Made by a program: the position numbers and the translations under genes
Notes under the pieces: model-generated
Told to the model about the DNA's origin: nothing
The model's database searches: none
Seen by the model: only the letters and a program-made list of their open reading frames with translations
In this document: positions 35,067 through 47,484 of the stretch, one piece after another
Layout of the letters: each line of letters starts with the position of its first letter
Numbering within the stretch: position 1 is the first letter of the stretch
Assembly (NCBI GenBank): GCA_037157565.1
Contig: JAZHRO010000050.1
Location: forward strand, 45,952,001-46,016,000
Direction of reading: 5' to 3'
Source: Thalassia testudinum
Lineage: Eukaryota > Streptophyta > Magnoliopsida > Alismatales > Hydrocharitaceae
DNA: 64,000 nt

Positions 35067-36282
35067 GGCAACAGACGCAATAATTTCGCCTAATTTTATC
35101 TTCATTATTTGTCAATTGCACAGAAATTTGACCATCTATTATTTTCTTTTCTGTGCGAGAAATTTTGTGCAAGAATCAGCCACTGTGAGAGGCGACCCTT
35201 GACGTCGCCAGACGAGAAGTGGACAAGCAATTTTGAAAGGAGGAGAAGGACGAGGACGCGACGGACACCACTGTATTTAATCGCTAATTTAATTAAAATA
35301 GAATTAAGACTGAAGACTTAATTTTTCATTACAGTTAGTTTGAAACCCTTGTTCTGGGGCATATTTTGAGGGTTTGTTCCCTGATTTTATTTTGGACCCG
35401 TGTTGGGTAATTTTTGGGAGCCTGTTCCCTTTTCTTTAGATTTAGGTTTATTTTTTCTTTTATTTGCTTGTGCATAAGTAGTTCTAAAAAAAATAGAAAA
35501 AGAAAAAAAAAAAATGAGCTGCCTGCTAGAAGCTGCCTGCCCTAGGACGAACCATTTAGGTCTGTATGAGCAGCCTCTAGATTTGCTTTTCTGCATTGCG
35601 TGCATTTTTGCATCGAAGATCGCTGGAGGCAAGGTACGCATTCTCTTACTTTGCATCCTATTTTTGATCACGCATTGCATTTGGGATTTAATGCAAAGAC
35701 CACCTAATCTGTACTGAATAAATCTAACAAGTGGTCACATTTTTTTTTTTTAGAAAAAGGACTAATTAAAGGAAGGACATTTTAAAAACCAAGGATTTCA
35801 TTTTCAAACTTGGCGTGCGATTCAAAGTTTAAAATCTTTTACGGTGTATGCACACTTATTTCACTTGCACCACGACACGCTTCTAGACACTCCTTAGGTT
35901 TGGAAATACTAGGACAAGAGCCCTCCTTTCGTTGGATTCTGAAGTGTTCGGAACTTGAGATCAAAGGTTTTGTAAATCCAAAGAGGGGGATACCCTGTCA
36001 CGGATTTTTGGGGGTAGTTGAGGAGCACCGCGAAAGCACAGCTTCAAAGGAAGGCTTAGGCCTACTTGCATCCCTCGATCTTCCGTCTTTGGATTTACTT
36101 GACCATTTGAGATTTAGGGAAGATTACCTAAGTTCCAACTAGGTCTTTTTAGGCGAGCCGTAGGTTGACAATAGGCGCGTAATTGATTGGGTAACTTGTT
36201 TTGTCACCTACAATTTGAATTAAATTCAAAAGCCTAAATCTGTAAAGACCAAACAAGTCCGTTTGAATTGTGTTTGTAGTGC
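35067..36282 (+). other. Leader of element C
   Basis: 1.2 kb between PBS and gag. It contains short ORFs, the longest 110 codons at 35810-36142, with no recognisable domain and no counterpart seen in the leaders of B or H; I treat them as upstream ORFs or chance. A-rich (35485-35515) and T-rich (35740-35753) runs occur. The packaging and dimerisation signals expected in such leaders cannot be pinned down by eye. Confidence 0.55.
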
Positions 36283-39200
36283 ATGCTTGGTAGGCGTTCT
36301 CTTAGGAGACAACTTGTATTTGATCCTGAACCAGAAAGAATCCTAAGAAAAGACCTCCCAAGGGTAGAAATGGCCGGTCAAAGGAGCCTTAAGGAATATT
36401 TCATCCCAACCAACCAAGCTGGCCCAGCACTACGTAGACCTGGAGGGGATAATCCATATGAGATCAAAAGTAGTACCATATCCTTGCTACCCTCCTTTTA
36501 TGGTACTACTAGGGAAGATCCTTACAGGCATATTGAGGAATTCACCGAGGTCTGTTCCACGGTGAAGCTGCAGGGCGTTACTGATGACGCTCAAATGCGG
36601 ACCCTTTTTCCCTTCTCCCTAAAGGACAAAGCCAAGTATTGGTATCACACCCTTGATAATTTAAATACTTGGGATGCCTTGAAAAAGGAGTTTTTGAAGA
36701 AGTACTTCCCCATGAGCAAAACAAATCACTTTAGGAGGGAAATCATGAGTTTTGCTCAAAAGGATGGGGAAGCTTTCCATGATGCGTGGGAGCGCTTTAA
36801 CGATTTGCTGAGACTTTGCCCACATCACCAGGTGCCTAAATGGCAACTGGTTGAAAGGTTCTACACCGGACTTAATGATTCGCATAGGCAAACTGTGGAT
36901 GGTGCCTGTGCAGGAACCTTTCTATCTAAGACTGAGGATGAAGCTTGGAACTTATTTGATACTTTGAGTGAGAATTCTATTCACTTGAATTCTGCCTACA
37001 TGGATAGAAAGCCCACTCTCATGCAAAGAAAGTTGGAGGCGAATGAAGCAAGGGACACCCAGAATTTAGCTTATCAAATTCAATTACTGAATCAAAACAT
37101 GGAAAGGCTTATGTCGAACCCGAGTTCATTCACACCTAACACCTCCACATCCCAAGCTTCCGAATGTGTAATTTGTCAAGGCAATACACACGCCACTGTG
37201 GATTGCCACTTAGCCTCCCAATTCCCTGAGCTTGTACAAGCAGATTTGAATGCCGCTCAAGGGTTCCGTCCAAGACCTCGTAATGATCCTTTCTCCAACA
37301 CTTATAATGAGGGATGGAGGAACCACCCAAACTTTTCATGGAGACAAGGAAATGTCTCAAATTCAGGGAATTACAAACCGCAATCCTTTCAAAACCATCA
37401 AATGAACCAACCTCAGACCTTTGCCCAACCTAAAACCTCTGAGATGGATGAATTGAAGGCGATATTGAAAACTATGCAAGAAAGTCAAAGTGCCATCATC
37501 CAATCTCATGACAAGGCTATACATGAGATGAAATCACAAATTGGACACCTTGTTGAGGCCGTTAGACAGAGGGAGACTGGGAAGTTTCCAAGTGCTGCTG
37601 AGGAAAATCCTAAAGGAAAAGGGATTGTCTTTAGGGAGCATGCTCAGGCGGTGACTATTCTGAGGAGTGGGAAAGAAATTTCCAAACCCGATGCTCCTAT
37701 AGTCTCACCCCCTAAAAAAACATCCACCCCGACTTTCACCCCCACCGAAGAAGATTTACCCAAATCTCCTCCGCTTGAAATCACCTCACCGGAAGAAGTT
37801 GCCCCCGTTCCACCCCTTACTCGACATGACAACCCTTCCACCCAGAGATCGAGAGTGCCATTTCCAGAGCGCTTATCCACCTCTGGGCAGACTTCTGCTG
37901 GCTCATCTGGAGCCAAAGATAAGACGGATGAGATTATGGAAACTTTCAAGCAAGTGCAGATTAACCTGCCTTTGCTTGAAGCTATCAGGCAGATTCCGTC
38001 TTATGCCCGCTTCTTAAAGGACTTGTGCACGAAAAAGCGGCAATCTAGAAAACAGGTCCAGTCTAAAGTTGTCCTGCCTGATTCTGTTAGCTCAATTGTT
38101 CAACATGGCACACCTCCGAAACTTAAGGACCCAGGGGCCCCATATATCTCTGTAGTTATTGGTGACTTACAAATTGATGAGGCTCTGCTTGATCTGGGTG
38201 CGGGGGTGAACATCCTTCCGAGCTATGTATATGAACAACTTGGGGGAGGCAATCTGAAGCCTAGCCCTGTAGTCCTTCAAGTTGCTGATCGATCACTTAA
38301 GACACCACGGGGAATTTTGGAAGATGTCCTCGTAAGAGTGGAGGATTTCTTTTTTCCCGTTGACTTCTTAGTTTTGGACACTGACCCTACCAACAAGCCA
38401 ACCAAACCCTCCATCATTTTGGGCCACCCCTTCCTTGCAACTTCCCATGCTTCAATTAATTGCAATACTGGGGCATTGAAAATGGGCTTTGGGAATAGGA
38501 AAATCCGGCTTAATGTGTTTGATGCTTACAAACAAGCTGGACTTGAGGATTGTTCTCAAGTTGAGGTGATAGATGACCTGATTGAAGAGGCAACTCCTGC
38601 AATGTTATGTGATGACCCCCTTCAGCATGTCATGCTAAATGAGCATTCCCATCTCTTGGAGGAATGTGAAGGGGATATACTAGAACTAGAGGAATTGCTA
38701 GGAGTTTCTGCTGAGTCTCTTCCCCCATCATTTCCGCCGAAGGCAGATTTGCTACCTGAGATGGGGACATCTATTATGAAACCCTCAACCATACAAGCCC
38801 CCAACCTTGAGTTGAAACCCCTCCCTGACACTCTCAAGTATGTTTTCCTAGGTGCCAATGATACGCTCCCAGTTATCATTTTGGCTGTGCTGTCTGAGGC
38901 ACAGGAGGGAGCCTTGATTGAATGCCTGTCTAGGCATAAGGAAGCTATTGCTTGGAGCATTGCTGACATTAAGGGTATAGACTCTACACTCTGCATGCAC
39001 CACATTTATACTGATGATTCCATCAAGCCTTTTAGGGACATGCAGAGACGTCTGAACCCTAATATGAGGGAGGTTGTAAAAAAGGAAATCCTGAAGTGGT
39101 TGGACGCTGGGATCATATATCCCATTGCTGATAGTAAATGGGTCAGTCCCATTCATGTGGTGCCAAAGAAGGCAGGCTTTACTGTGGAACTCAACGACCA

Positions 39201-41697
39201 AGGTGAACAAGTTGTCACTAGACCCTCAACTGGATGGAGGGTCTGTATTGATTACCGCAAGCTGAACACCGCTACCCAGAAGGATCACTTTCCTTTGCCT
39301 TTTATTGATCAAATTCTCGAAAAATTGGCAGGGAATAAGTATTATTGCTTTCTCGATGGATATTCTGGGTACAATCAGGTGGCAGTCTTTCCTGATGACC
39401 AGGAAAAGACGACATTCACGAGTCCTTACAGTACTTTTGCATTCAGGCGTATGCCGTTTGGATTATGTAATGCCCCTGCAACTTTCCAGCGGTGTATGAT
39501 GTCTATCTTTTCGGACATGATTGACGAGTGTGTCGAAGTATTTATGGATGACTTCTCTATTTATGGCTCGTCTTTCGACCAGTGTCTCATGCACCTGGAG
39601 AATGTGTTGAAACGATGTAAGGAGACTGGTTTAGTCCTCAGCTGGGAGAAAAGTCACTTCATGGTACAGAAAGGAATTGTACTTGGGCATGTTGTATCTG
39701 AGCAAGGTTTGGAAGTAGATAAAGCCAAGATTGATTCTATTTCCAAACTTCCATTGCCTACGAATGTCAAACAGATTAGATCCTTTCTGGGCCATGCTGG
39801 CTTTTACAGGCGCTTTATTAAAAATTTTAGTAAGATTTCTAGGCCACTTTGTGACTTATTGGCGAAGGAATCTTCCTTCAGTTTTGATTCAAAGTGTGCC
39901 GAGGCTTTTCAAACTCTAAAGGAGGCCTTGATCTCTGCGCCTGTTCTCCAAGCTCCTGATTGGGCACTCCCCTTTGAGCTTATGTGTGATGCTTCGGATT
40001 ATGCAGTGGGAGCAGTCCTTGGACAAAGGGTTGAGGGAAGACCTCATGTGCTGCATTATGCAAGCAAGACTTTAACTGAACCTCAGCAAAACTACACCGT
40101 CACTGAAAAAGAATTACTTGCTGTAGTTTTTGCTCTAGAGAAGTTTAGGTCTTATTTACTTGGGTCTAAGGTGGTTATTTTTACTGATCATGCAGCAGTG
40201 AAACATCTCATTGCTAAGAAAGATTCTAAGCCACGTCTAATTAGGTGGATCTTACTCCTTCAAGAATTTGACTTGGAAATACGTGAAAAGAAAGGAGTAG
40301 AAAATGTTGTGGCTGACCACCTGTCTCGTCTTCCTCTTAACGACTCTATTTCTGAAGACATTCGCGAGACATTCCCCGATGAAACTCTGATGGCGGTAAC
40401 ACCAACTTTACCTTGGTATGCAGACATTGTAAATTACTTGGTCACTGGACAAACTCCTGGCTCTTGGGATAAGCAGAAAAGAAAGAGATTCATTTCTCAA
40501 GCAAGATATTTTCATTGGGAAGAGCCAGAATTATTTAGAATTGGACAAGACCAAGTTTTGAGATGTTGTGTGCCTGAAGAGGAACAACAAAGTGTGCTGA
40601 CATTTTGCCATGCACTTCATTGTGGAGGACACTTTGGTGCTAAGAAAACTGCTTTTAAGGTTCTCCAGTCTGGTTTTTGGTGGCCTTCCTTATTTAAGGA
40701 TTCTCATAATTTTGTTAAGGCATGTATTAGATGTCAACGGACTGGAACGATTGGGAAGAAGAATGAAATGCCTCAACATCATATTCAATCTGTTGAAATT
40801 TTTGATGTGTGGGGAATTGACTTTATGGGCCCCTTCCCGTCGTCCCATGGTTTTGAATATATCTTGGTGGCAGTTGATTATGTCTCTAAATGGATAGAGG
40901 CCATTCCGACGCGCACAAATGACCACTCTGTGGTTTTGAAATTTGTGAAGGCCAATATCATATCCCGTTTCGGCTGCCCCAAGACTATTATAAGTGATGG
41001 GGGACCTCATTTCCGAAACCACCACTTCAATCGGTTAATTAAGAGTTTGGGAGTGACTCACAAGGTTGCTTCCCCTTACCACCCTCAGACAAGTGGTCAG
41101 GTTGAAGTATCAAATAGGGAGATAAAAAATATTTTGGAAAAGACCGTTAGACCTGATAGGAAAGATTGGTCCCAAAAGCTTGATGATGCTTTGTGGGCTT
41201 ATCGAACGGCCTATAAGACCCCTTTGGGTACTTCTCCCTTTCGGATTGTGTATGGAAAAGCGTGCCATTTACCTGTTGAGTTGGAACATAAAGCACTTTG
41301 GGCTATTCGAAGTGTTAACATGGATTTAGAGAAGGCAGGTAAGGCACGATTTCTAGAATTAAGTGAGCTTGAGGAGCTGAGGAATGATGCTTATGACACC
41401 TCTCAAGCTTATAAAGAAAGAACTAAGGTCTTGCATGACAAGTTTATTCTTCGAAAGACCTTTGAACCCAACCAACAAGTCTGGCTTTTCAATTCCAGAC
41501 TTAAGCTTTTTCCTGGGAAATTAAAATCTCGTTGGGATGGGCCTTACATAATCACCAAAGTATTCCCCCATGGAGCTGTGGAGATCAAAAATCCTTCCTC
41601 TTCAGCAACTCCCTTTATCGTCAACGGTCAACGGTTAAAACCGTACATAACTTTAGATGGCCATCTTGTTGACGAAGTCACTCTTGAGGAGCCTTAG
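36283..41697 (+). CDS. gag-pol: Intact gag-pol polyprotein of Athila element C, 1,804 aa
   Basis: One open frame encodes the particle protein and all enzymes for retrotransposition. Gag capsid is at about 60-240 ([33 protein letters not shown]), with a CX2CX4HX4C zinc knuckle at 295-308 ([14 protein letters not shown]). A proline/serine/threonine-rich linker follows at 460-545. Protease is at about 610-740, with [13 protein letters not shown] at 634-646 and ILGHPFL. RT is at about 920-1190 (LDGYSGY; catalytic FMDD near 1087-1090). RNase H is at about 1225-1350 ([34 protein letters not shown]). Integrase is at about 1435-1760, with an HHCC finger H1443, H1450, C1481, C1484 and the D1513, D1572, E1608 triad, the last two spaced by 35 residues. 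[14 protein letters not shown] segment follows near 1745. I see no stop, frameshift or lost catalytic residue. Gag and pol share one frame, so protein ratios must be set after translation or by an unseen signal. Confidence 0.96.
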   Translation: MLGRRSLRRQLVFDPEPERILRKDLPRVEMAGQRSLKEYFIPTNQAGPALRRPGGDNPYEIKSSTISLLPSFYGTTREDPYRHIEEFTEVCSTVKLQGVTDDAQMRTLFPFSLKDKAKYWYHTLDNLNTWDALKKEFLKKYFPMSKTNHFRREIMSFAQKDGEAFHDAWERFNDLLRLCPHHQVPKWQLVERFYTGLNDSHRQTVDGACAGTFLSKTEDEAWNLFDTLSENSIHLNSAYMDRKPTLMQRKLEANEARDTQNLAYQIQLLNQNMERLMSNPSSFTPNTSTSQASECVICQGNTHATVDCHLASQFPELVQADLNAAQGFRPRPRNDPFSNTYNEGWRNHPNFSWRQGNVSNSGNYKPQSFQNHQMNQPQTFAQPKTSEMDELKAILKTMQESQSAIIQSHDKAIHEMKSQIGHLVEAVRQRETGKFPSAAEENPKGKGIVFREHAQAVTILRSGKEISKPDAPIVSPPKKTSTPTFTPTEEDLPKSPPLEITSPEEVAPVPPLTRHDNPSTQRSRVPFPERLSTSGQTSAGSSGAKDKTDEIMETFKQVQINLPLLEAIRQIPSYARFLKDLCTKKRQSRKQVQSKVVLPDSVSSIVQHGTPPKLKDPGAPYISVVIGDLQIDEALLDLGAGVNILPSYVYEQLGGGNLKPSPVVLQVADRSLKTPRGILEDVLVRVEDFFFPVDFLVLDTDPTNKPTKPSIILGHPFLATSHASINCNTGALKMGFGNRKIRLNVFDAYKQAGLEDCSQVEVIDDLIEEATPAMLCDDPLQHVMLNEHSHLLEECEGDILELEELLGVSAESLPPSFPPKADLLPEMGTSIMKPSTIQAPNLELKPLPDTLKYVFLGANDTLPVIILAVLSEAQEGALIECLSRHKEAIAWSIADIKGIDSTLCMHHIYTDDSIKPFRDMQRRLNPNMREVVKKEILKWLDAGIIYPIADSKWVSPIHVVPKKAGFTVELNDQGEQVVTRPSTGWRVCIDYRKLNTATQKDHFPLPFIDQILEKLAGNKYYCFLDGYSGYNQVAVFPDDQEKTTFTSPYSTFAFRRMPFGLCNAPATFQRCMMSIFSDMIDECVEVFMDDFSIYGSSFDQCLMHLENVLKRCKETGLVLSWEKSHFMVQKGIVLGHVVSEQGLEVDKAKIDSISKLPLPTNVKQIRSFLGHAGFYRRFIKNFSKISRPLCDLLAKESSFSFDSKCAEAFQTLKEALISAPVLQAPDWALPFELMCDASDYAVGAVLGQRVEGRPHVLHYASKTLTEPQQNYTVTEKELLAVVFALEKFRSYLLGSKVVIFTDHAAVKHLIAKKDSKPRLIRWILLLQEFDLEIREKKGVENVVADHLSRLPLNDSISEDIRETFPDETLMAVTPTLPWYADIVNYLVTGQTPGSWDKQKRKRFISQARYFHWEEPELFRIGQDQVLRCCVPEEEQQSVLTFCHALHCGGHFGAKKTAFKVLQSGFWWPSLFKDSHNFVKACIRCQRTGTIGKKNEMPQHHIQSVEIFDVWGIDFMGPFPSSHGFEYILVAVDYVSKWIEAIPTRTNDHSVVLKFVKANIISRFGCPKTIISDGGPHFRNHHFNRLIKSLGVTHKVASPYHPQTSGQVEVSNREIKNILEKTVRPDRKDWSQKLDDALWAYRTAYKTPLGTSPFRIVYGKACHLPVELEHKALWAIRSVNMDLEKAGKARFLELSELEELRNDAYDTSQAYKERTKVLHDKFILRKTFEPNQQVWLFNSRLKLFPGKLKSRWDGPYIITKVFPHGAVEIKNPSSSATPFIVNGQRLKPYITLDGHLVDEVTLEEP

Positions 41698-42897
41698 CTC
41701 CTACCATTCTCCGCCTCAGGTAATATCTTCCTTTAGCTATTTTTGATTTTCAATGAGGACATTGTTTGAACCAGGCATGGGGGAGAGGACCTGAGGCATT
41801 TTGTTTATAGCATGCATTTATAAAAAAAAAAAAAAAAAAAGAGGTTTTGAGCTTAACTGGCTAGATCTTGCCGTCTTAAGCAAATCAGAACTCTAGGGTA
41901 GACTAAGTTAATTCTAGGGTCAAACTTTAGAAGCTAAATAAGCTACTAGCTTTAGACCTTTAGGGTCCTTTGTGGACTTAAAAACTTAAGTAGGAGTTAA
42001 GTTGCGGACCATTCTTCAAGAGGTTGAGGAAGGGAAGCTAGGGTTTGAGTTAAAAGGTGGGGTAGTACCTGGAGTCTTATTCTACCTTTTGGTTTACAGG
42101 TCCTTGTAACCCAAGCATCCAAATTGTTCACACTTGGTCTGGTAATTAACTTAATTTCTGAAAAGAGATTTGGTTCTCTTAGTTTTGACTTAAGAAAGGC
42201 TTGAAAACATATTTTGATTGGAAGAGTTCCCGCCGCAGGAGAGGTCGAGTATATACTCACCTTGAGGATGCGATGGTAACATATTACCTCCTCGGCGCTT
42301 GTCTCTTAGGATATCCATCCTACTGGGGGCATGTAAGCGCATTGCGCGGTTCAGGTACCATGGGCGGCCCTATCTCGAAGTGCCGATTGCCATAGGCCTG
42401 AATTCGCTTAAGAAATCCATGGGCGATACTATCTCGAAGTGTCGATTGCCAGGAGTTCTTGGGGTCGTTATGGGCGGTGCTATCTCGAAGCATCGAAAGC
42501 CAGGCACCCTTCGAGGTATGGTAATGGGGACAATGAATCCGACACAGGCTGTGTTGATAGCTGATCTGAGGTTAGACTTAGAAGAATCAAACAAAAAAAA
42601 AAAAAAAAAAAAAAATTCCTTTAACTCAAATAACTCGGGCCAATGCACAAGCACGGATGCTTTAATCTCAGGGATCAATAAACTTTAGGGTAGAGTCAGA
42701 AATCAGGGAAACTTGTGCTGGCAACTCGTCTTTAGCCGACCTAGTCTGTAACTTAGCAACTACTTAGGAACCTTGGGTTTAGAACCTGAACTTAATATGC
42801 TTCTGAAGGAAGACTAAGTGAGTTGACTAGTCTACTTAGAGTGCTAGGTTTCGCTTAATTTTGCTAGGGACTAGCAAAAACTAGGCATGGGGGTATT
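41698..42897 (+). other. 3' noncoding region of element C with conserved motifs
   Basis: 1.2 kb with no env-like ORF. It has A-runs at about 41821-41840 and 42593-42614; GAGGATGCGATGGTAACAT at 42264-42282; and three copies of TATCTCGAAG at 42371, 42430 and 42481, each within a repeated unit like ATGGGCG..CTATCTCGAAGTG.CGATTGCCA (spacings 59 and 51 bases). The GAGGATGCGATG and TATCTCGAAG motifs are also found, in that order, behind pol in element A. The perfect hairpin TTGCTAGGGACTAGCAA (42861-42877) precedes the polypurine tract. Confidence 0.72.
42884..42897 (+). other. Polypurine tract of element C
   Basis: GGCATGGGGGTATT directly abuts the 3' LTR. The core ATGGGGG is the expected plus-strand primer. 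Elements N (GGCATGGGGGTATA) and H (GGCATGCGGGTG) carry closely related sequences at the same place. Confidence 0.82.
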
Positions 42898-44568
42898 TGA
42901 TTAGCCCATAGTTGTGGGTTATTTAAGTATTTAAGTGCCTACACATTAGGTTAATTCTAACATTTATTTAGTATAAATTAGGATGTAAATAGATTAATTC
43001 ATAGTTTTAATCTAATTACATAATCCATACATTGCATTCATATCTTAAGTGCATTTAGAATTAGCTTAGAATAGCATTCATTTAATTAGATAACCAATTA
43101 GGTATATTGTTTTTATTAACATAGAAGTTGAGGGTCTATACATAAATAACCCTAATATTTTAATAATATTTGCTTTATTCGTCTTCTTTCAGAACGGCTG
43201 GCTGCCGCTCCAACGCCCGGCTGCTGCAGTGATGAAGCCATTCAAGGGGGAGCGGATGTGGTGGATCTGGTCGGCGACTGATTTCAAAATTGTTCAAGAC
43301 ACTATAAAAGGAGCACGGAAGCTTCCGGCTGCAGCAGGCCTCCGCCACCGACTCACCACTGTGCAGAGAGATCCTCTCTCTTCCACTCCACACTGCCGGC
43401 CTCTACCGTGGCGGCGAGTCTCCACCACCGTGGGCGTGTGGTGTGACAGGCCACACCGCCATCCGGAGCTCGCCCGCATTACCGTGAGCACCTTAGCGTG
43501 CAACTCCCTCGCCGTCGTCGCCGACCACCGTCACCAACCTACTGATCAGCCACCCTCTCAGTAACTTAAGACGTCTGGGAAATTTCCCAGACGTCTGAAG
43601 TTACCCGCTCACTTCACCGCACACGCCTTAAGTCGCCTGCAGACCCCTTCCCGCACCTGCAGAACCTTCAGCGCACCCACGTCCGTCAACCTTCAGCTCA
43701 AACAAGCACAACCGCCTGCAGACCACCGCGCCAGCGCCCGCCTGCAGATCAGCCCGCGCACACGCCAACCGCCTGCAGACGCCCGCCTGCAGACCACCGC
43801 GCAAGCGCCCAAGCGCCCCCTCTGCAGCTTCCACCGCACACGCCAGCGCCCGCCTGCAGACGCCCGCCTGCAGACCACCGCGCGCCAGCGCCCTCCGCAG
43901 ACCTTCCGCGCGCCCACGCACAGCCACCTGCAGAACCGCCAGCAACCGACCTCTGCAGCTACCACCGCAGCCACGCCAGCGCCCGCCTGCAGACGCCCGC
44001 CTGCAGACCACCACGCGCCAGCGCCCTCCGCAGACCTTCCGCGCGCCCACGCACAGCCGCCTGCAGCACCTCCGCCGGAGCTCGTCCGGCCACCTCCGGC
44101 CGCCGCGCGACTCGCCGCCACCACCGATTCGAAGCCCTTGATCCAAGGGACCTCCGCCGAGCTTCCCGCGCCCAGCCATCGGCTCCTCGTCGCGCAAGAC
44201 AACGGGGAAAAATTCCCCTGTTTTGCTACAGTAAAGCATTGATTAAAATTTACATTTTCTGCCATTGCCAGATTTTATTCATATTCTATTCAGTCTACAT
44301 TGCGGAAAATATCCTGTAGTTTATCATAATTGCCATTTCAGCATTATTTCTTGCTTAAACCTTAATCTAAAGGCAATCTTGGCTTGGTTCTTGTCCAAAT
44401 TGACTCCGAACAAACATTTTTAAGTGCGCGAATTTTAATACGTTATTGCCTCCCTGTGGAAACGACCCGCTCCTCTGCGAGTGGTTATTTCTTATTAAAA
44501 ATTGATTAGTCGATTTTTCCACCACATTAAACTACAAACGACTTAAAAGCGAAAGATCGACACGATCA
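42898..44568 (+). repeat. 3' LTR of element C, 1,671 bp
   Basis: Nearly identical to the 5' LTR. Differences seen: AACGG for AATGG and GCCGC for GCAGC near 43195-43206, CCACGCG for CCGCGCG near 44012, TCTACA for TCTGCA near 44297, GTGCGCG for GTGGCGCG near 44426, and GACACG for GACCCG near 44562. It ends GATCA, followed by the TSD GTACC. Confidence 0.96.
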
Positions 44569-47484
44569 GTACCTGAAGCAAGTCTACACGAGCTGGGACT
44601 TCCACCTGGGGCAGACGAGACTTGGAGCAAGCTCGAAGCTTCTTTGAAGCTCTTCGTCAATGGCGGCTGGGGGCTTGACACCTGAAATCAAGCAAACGGC
44701 CTCTCGGCCCTGTCAGAAGGTTCAGAGAGTATCGCCATAGCACAACAAGTTCATTGAGGAGGTCGGCATGGCAGATGGGTGTGGATGGTGGCCAGACGGT
44801 CACGAGTTAGGTCGAAGATGATGGGTCTATTCGGGACGATGATCGGGTGGATGATGGATTGAGATGAGAGAAGGGAAATGAGTGAAAAGGTGTGGTGGAG
44901 GTTTTGAGGTAGTCGGCGAGGGGTTTGGTGGTGTGTGGAGCGAGATGTACCTCACCGGAGGTGTGGCCAGAATGGTGGAAGGCGATGGAGTCGTGGAGGA
45001 GTGGTCGATGTTGAAACGGCATGTTGAAAGTGTTGGTGTGATGAGGAAGAGTTTAGGGAGAAATTGAATGTAGTAACAGACGAAGGGGGAAGGAGAAGGC
45101 ACCGGTTGTGGTGTTGCCAGCACTGGAGAAGAGAACAGCTCCGAAGAGAGGGAAATGACCAGGAATAAGATTAGGGCACCAGCTGGTACGACTCGACGTG
45201 GGAAGAAACGAGGAAGATAACTCCACTGCTGGTATTGCGAATGGAGGATGAAGAAGGACGGAGGAGCTCGCCGGACATCAAGGAGCTTTTGGCCAAGAGA
45301 GAGAGAGAGAGAGAGGTATTCGGTGGGGATCTTGGCTGATTTCAAGCGTAAGGAGAACGGTCTGATCAGGAGGTTCTTTTATAGACCTCAGAAAGAAGTT
45401 TTGAGCTTGGAAAGCAAACATCCCAAGCTTGGAAAGCTTGCCGGAGTTGGGAAATTCCTTGATACCCAAATTTCTCATGTGTTCGCATGAGAGATTAGGA
45501 AGGTTTTGGGGCATGGGATTTGGCTCAAAAGGAAGGAAATTTCTTGACGAACTTCCCTTTCAAATTTGAAAGGGATTCGTCAAGAAATCAAGGGGTTCTT
45601 TCCAAATCAAGGTTTTTGGAGCAAGTAGGAATAGGTTTAATGGCAGCAAGGACCTTTTTTGTGAGAACGACGACAAAGTTAGGGGTCTATTTGAAAATAT
45701 TTTAAAAGTTAAGGGCATAAATGTAATCAGATAGGACCAAGTTGCAAACTAGGTCAAGACAAACTCATCTTGGGTCCAAATTTTAGTACAAACCTAATTT
45801 GAACCTAAGGAATCCAATGGTGAAGTTGGATTTTGGTTTTGACCATGTTTGACAAGGTAATTTATGTAAAAACCTAAATTAGGGCAAATGTCTATCTGAG
45901 ACTCTTCTGGGTCAAAACGGGTTCTAATGGTCAAATTGAAGGTTCCAAACCCTAAAGAATATTTTTTTATGAATTTTAGAAGGTTTAGGTGAATTTTATA
46001 TTGACTAGAATCTTAATTAAGCGAGTCTATTTTTAGGGTTTCAAAAGTTATTTAATTCTCAGAACATGTGCAAATCCTTTTCTGATTGTTTTAACCCACT
46101 TGTTAGCCTTTTAGGACCATTTAACCCTTAATTAACCCCTAGGAAAATCTGTGGCTGTACTGCATTCATGATATGATGGTAAAATTACAGTTTTAACCCT
46201 AGTTTCTTATTTTTCCCTTAGATTGATTATGCAGTGACTTATGGCTCTCTGGCAATTATGTAGGAGCATTTACTGACTTAATTGGATCAAAATGATCTAG
46301 TTATGGCTCATGATGGTGTTCCCATCAATCCCAACTCCTTTTAGCTGGATCAACCCATCCTTAGCTCCATTCAGCTCACCTTAGCTGAATGGTAGCTCCA
46401 GCTAGTTCACCTCAGCTCCATTAAACTTAGCTCAGCTAGATGGCAACTCAAACTAGCTCAAGATAGTTGTTCCCAGCTCCATTCCAGCTCCTCTAGTTCT
46501 AAACAGTTCATTGAAAGCTAAACCTAACTAGGACTAGCTACTACCATCAACTAGCTAGACCTAGTTAGCAGAAGAAGTCATCAACCAGCTTAAGTCAGCT
46601 CAAGTCCAGCTCCCGGAGACCCAACTCAGTAAACTTGGTTGAGATAAGCTACATGATCTAAGCTAACTACTCCAACTAGCTAAGTATTCCCCGGGAAGAC
46701 TAGACCCAGCTCACCACAACTCAGATTAAAAGAGTCAAGCTCAGATTAGCTTGGCATAGCTATTAGCAAAGAACTAGCTAGCTACTGAGCTCCACTTCAG
46801 CTCCCTTCAGCCGACATGAGCTCCAGTACAGCTCCTTCCAGCTACCTCCAGCTTCTCTCCTTTAAAACCCTAGCTCCCTTTACCTCCTACCTAACTCCCT
46901 ACTAGCTATGCTAGCTTAGCTTAGCTAATCCACCTCCATGGCATCCCTACATAACCCTAAAACCCCACCTAACCTAAGCTCCACCAAGTCCACTTGAGTC
47001 CACCTACTTCTACCCATGTTGGCACCAACCAACATACATCCCTTCAACCCACACCTCCACCAAAGGACACTGTAAGTGGCACCAAAAACCACCTCCAACC
47101 ACCTCCCTTTTGGAGCCATTTTTTCCCTCCAAAAACCCTTCCATCTCAACCATCCATCCACCCTTAAATGCCAACACCACCCTCCATTTTTCCCTCCAAA
47201 CCCCCCTTCTAGAAGCTCACATTTGGTTCCAATTTTAAGGCATCCTTACCCCCATGGATGGCTACCAAGGGTGGCCTCCAACCCTTAACCACCCACCTAG
47301 GCAACCCTACATTTGGCGCCATTTATCTTTAACCCTAGATTCCACAACCACCTTCCCAAAATCAATGCTAGCCATCCACATAGGCCACGCCAACCGCCCC
47401 CTCTCCATTCCTATTAATATCCCATCTAACCATTACCATATTCCTATCGTCTCCCTTTATACATTCCACCTACACCACCTACAC

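Larger units (their letters stand above)
33375..44568 (+). mobile_element. Complete, young Athila-type Ty3/gypsy retrotransposon C, 11.2 kb
   Basis: LTRs at 33375-35046 and 42898-44568 both run TGATTAGCCC...GATCA and are flanked by the perfect TSD GTACC (33370-33374; 44569-44573). By eye they differ by five substitutions and one single-base indel in 1,672 bases. PBS, one open gag-pol frame, polypurine tract and TATA boxes are all present. The tRNA-Asp-type PBS, DLG protease box, [11 protein letters not shown] box and long LTRs fit the Athila clade; no env-like ORF follows pol. It inserted into solo LTR E, itself inside J, itself inside copia I. It is the best candidate here for a recently, perhaps still, mobile element. 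Confidence 0.95.
32393..46327 (-). repeat. Solo LTR E (D/F/G family), split by element C
   Basis: Own sequence at 32393-33374 and 44574-46327, about 2.74 kb. On the minus strand it opens TGATGGGAACACCATCATGAGCC (46327 leftward) and ends GCATGCAAGCA. Near-identical TSDs flank it: ATCCT (32388-32392) and ATCCC (46328-46332). It carries the palindrome at 45543-45583, the AAGCTTGGAAAGCTTG motif near 45425, the TCTCATG-CATGAGA hairpin at 45473-45495, a TATAAAAG box near 45380 (minus strand), TCCCACATCG near 33270, a CTT-rich tract (32750-32920) and the quasi-palindrome at 32711-32743. Confidence 0.85.

Noticed and set aside
35810..36142. 110-codon ORF upstream of gag-pol in C
   Set aside because: No domain, and no counterpart seen in the other leaders; left as a possible upstream ORF, not a gene.
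42359..42502. Short spaced repeats that could suggest a CRISPR-like array
   Set aside because: Only three imperfect units in a plant retrotransposon 3' region, with unequal spacing and no cas genes.
41698..42897. Possible env-like gene behind pol in C
   Set aside because: No long ORF, signal peptide or membrane segment is visible; the region is noncoding with repeats and A-runs.
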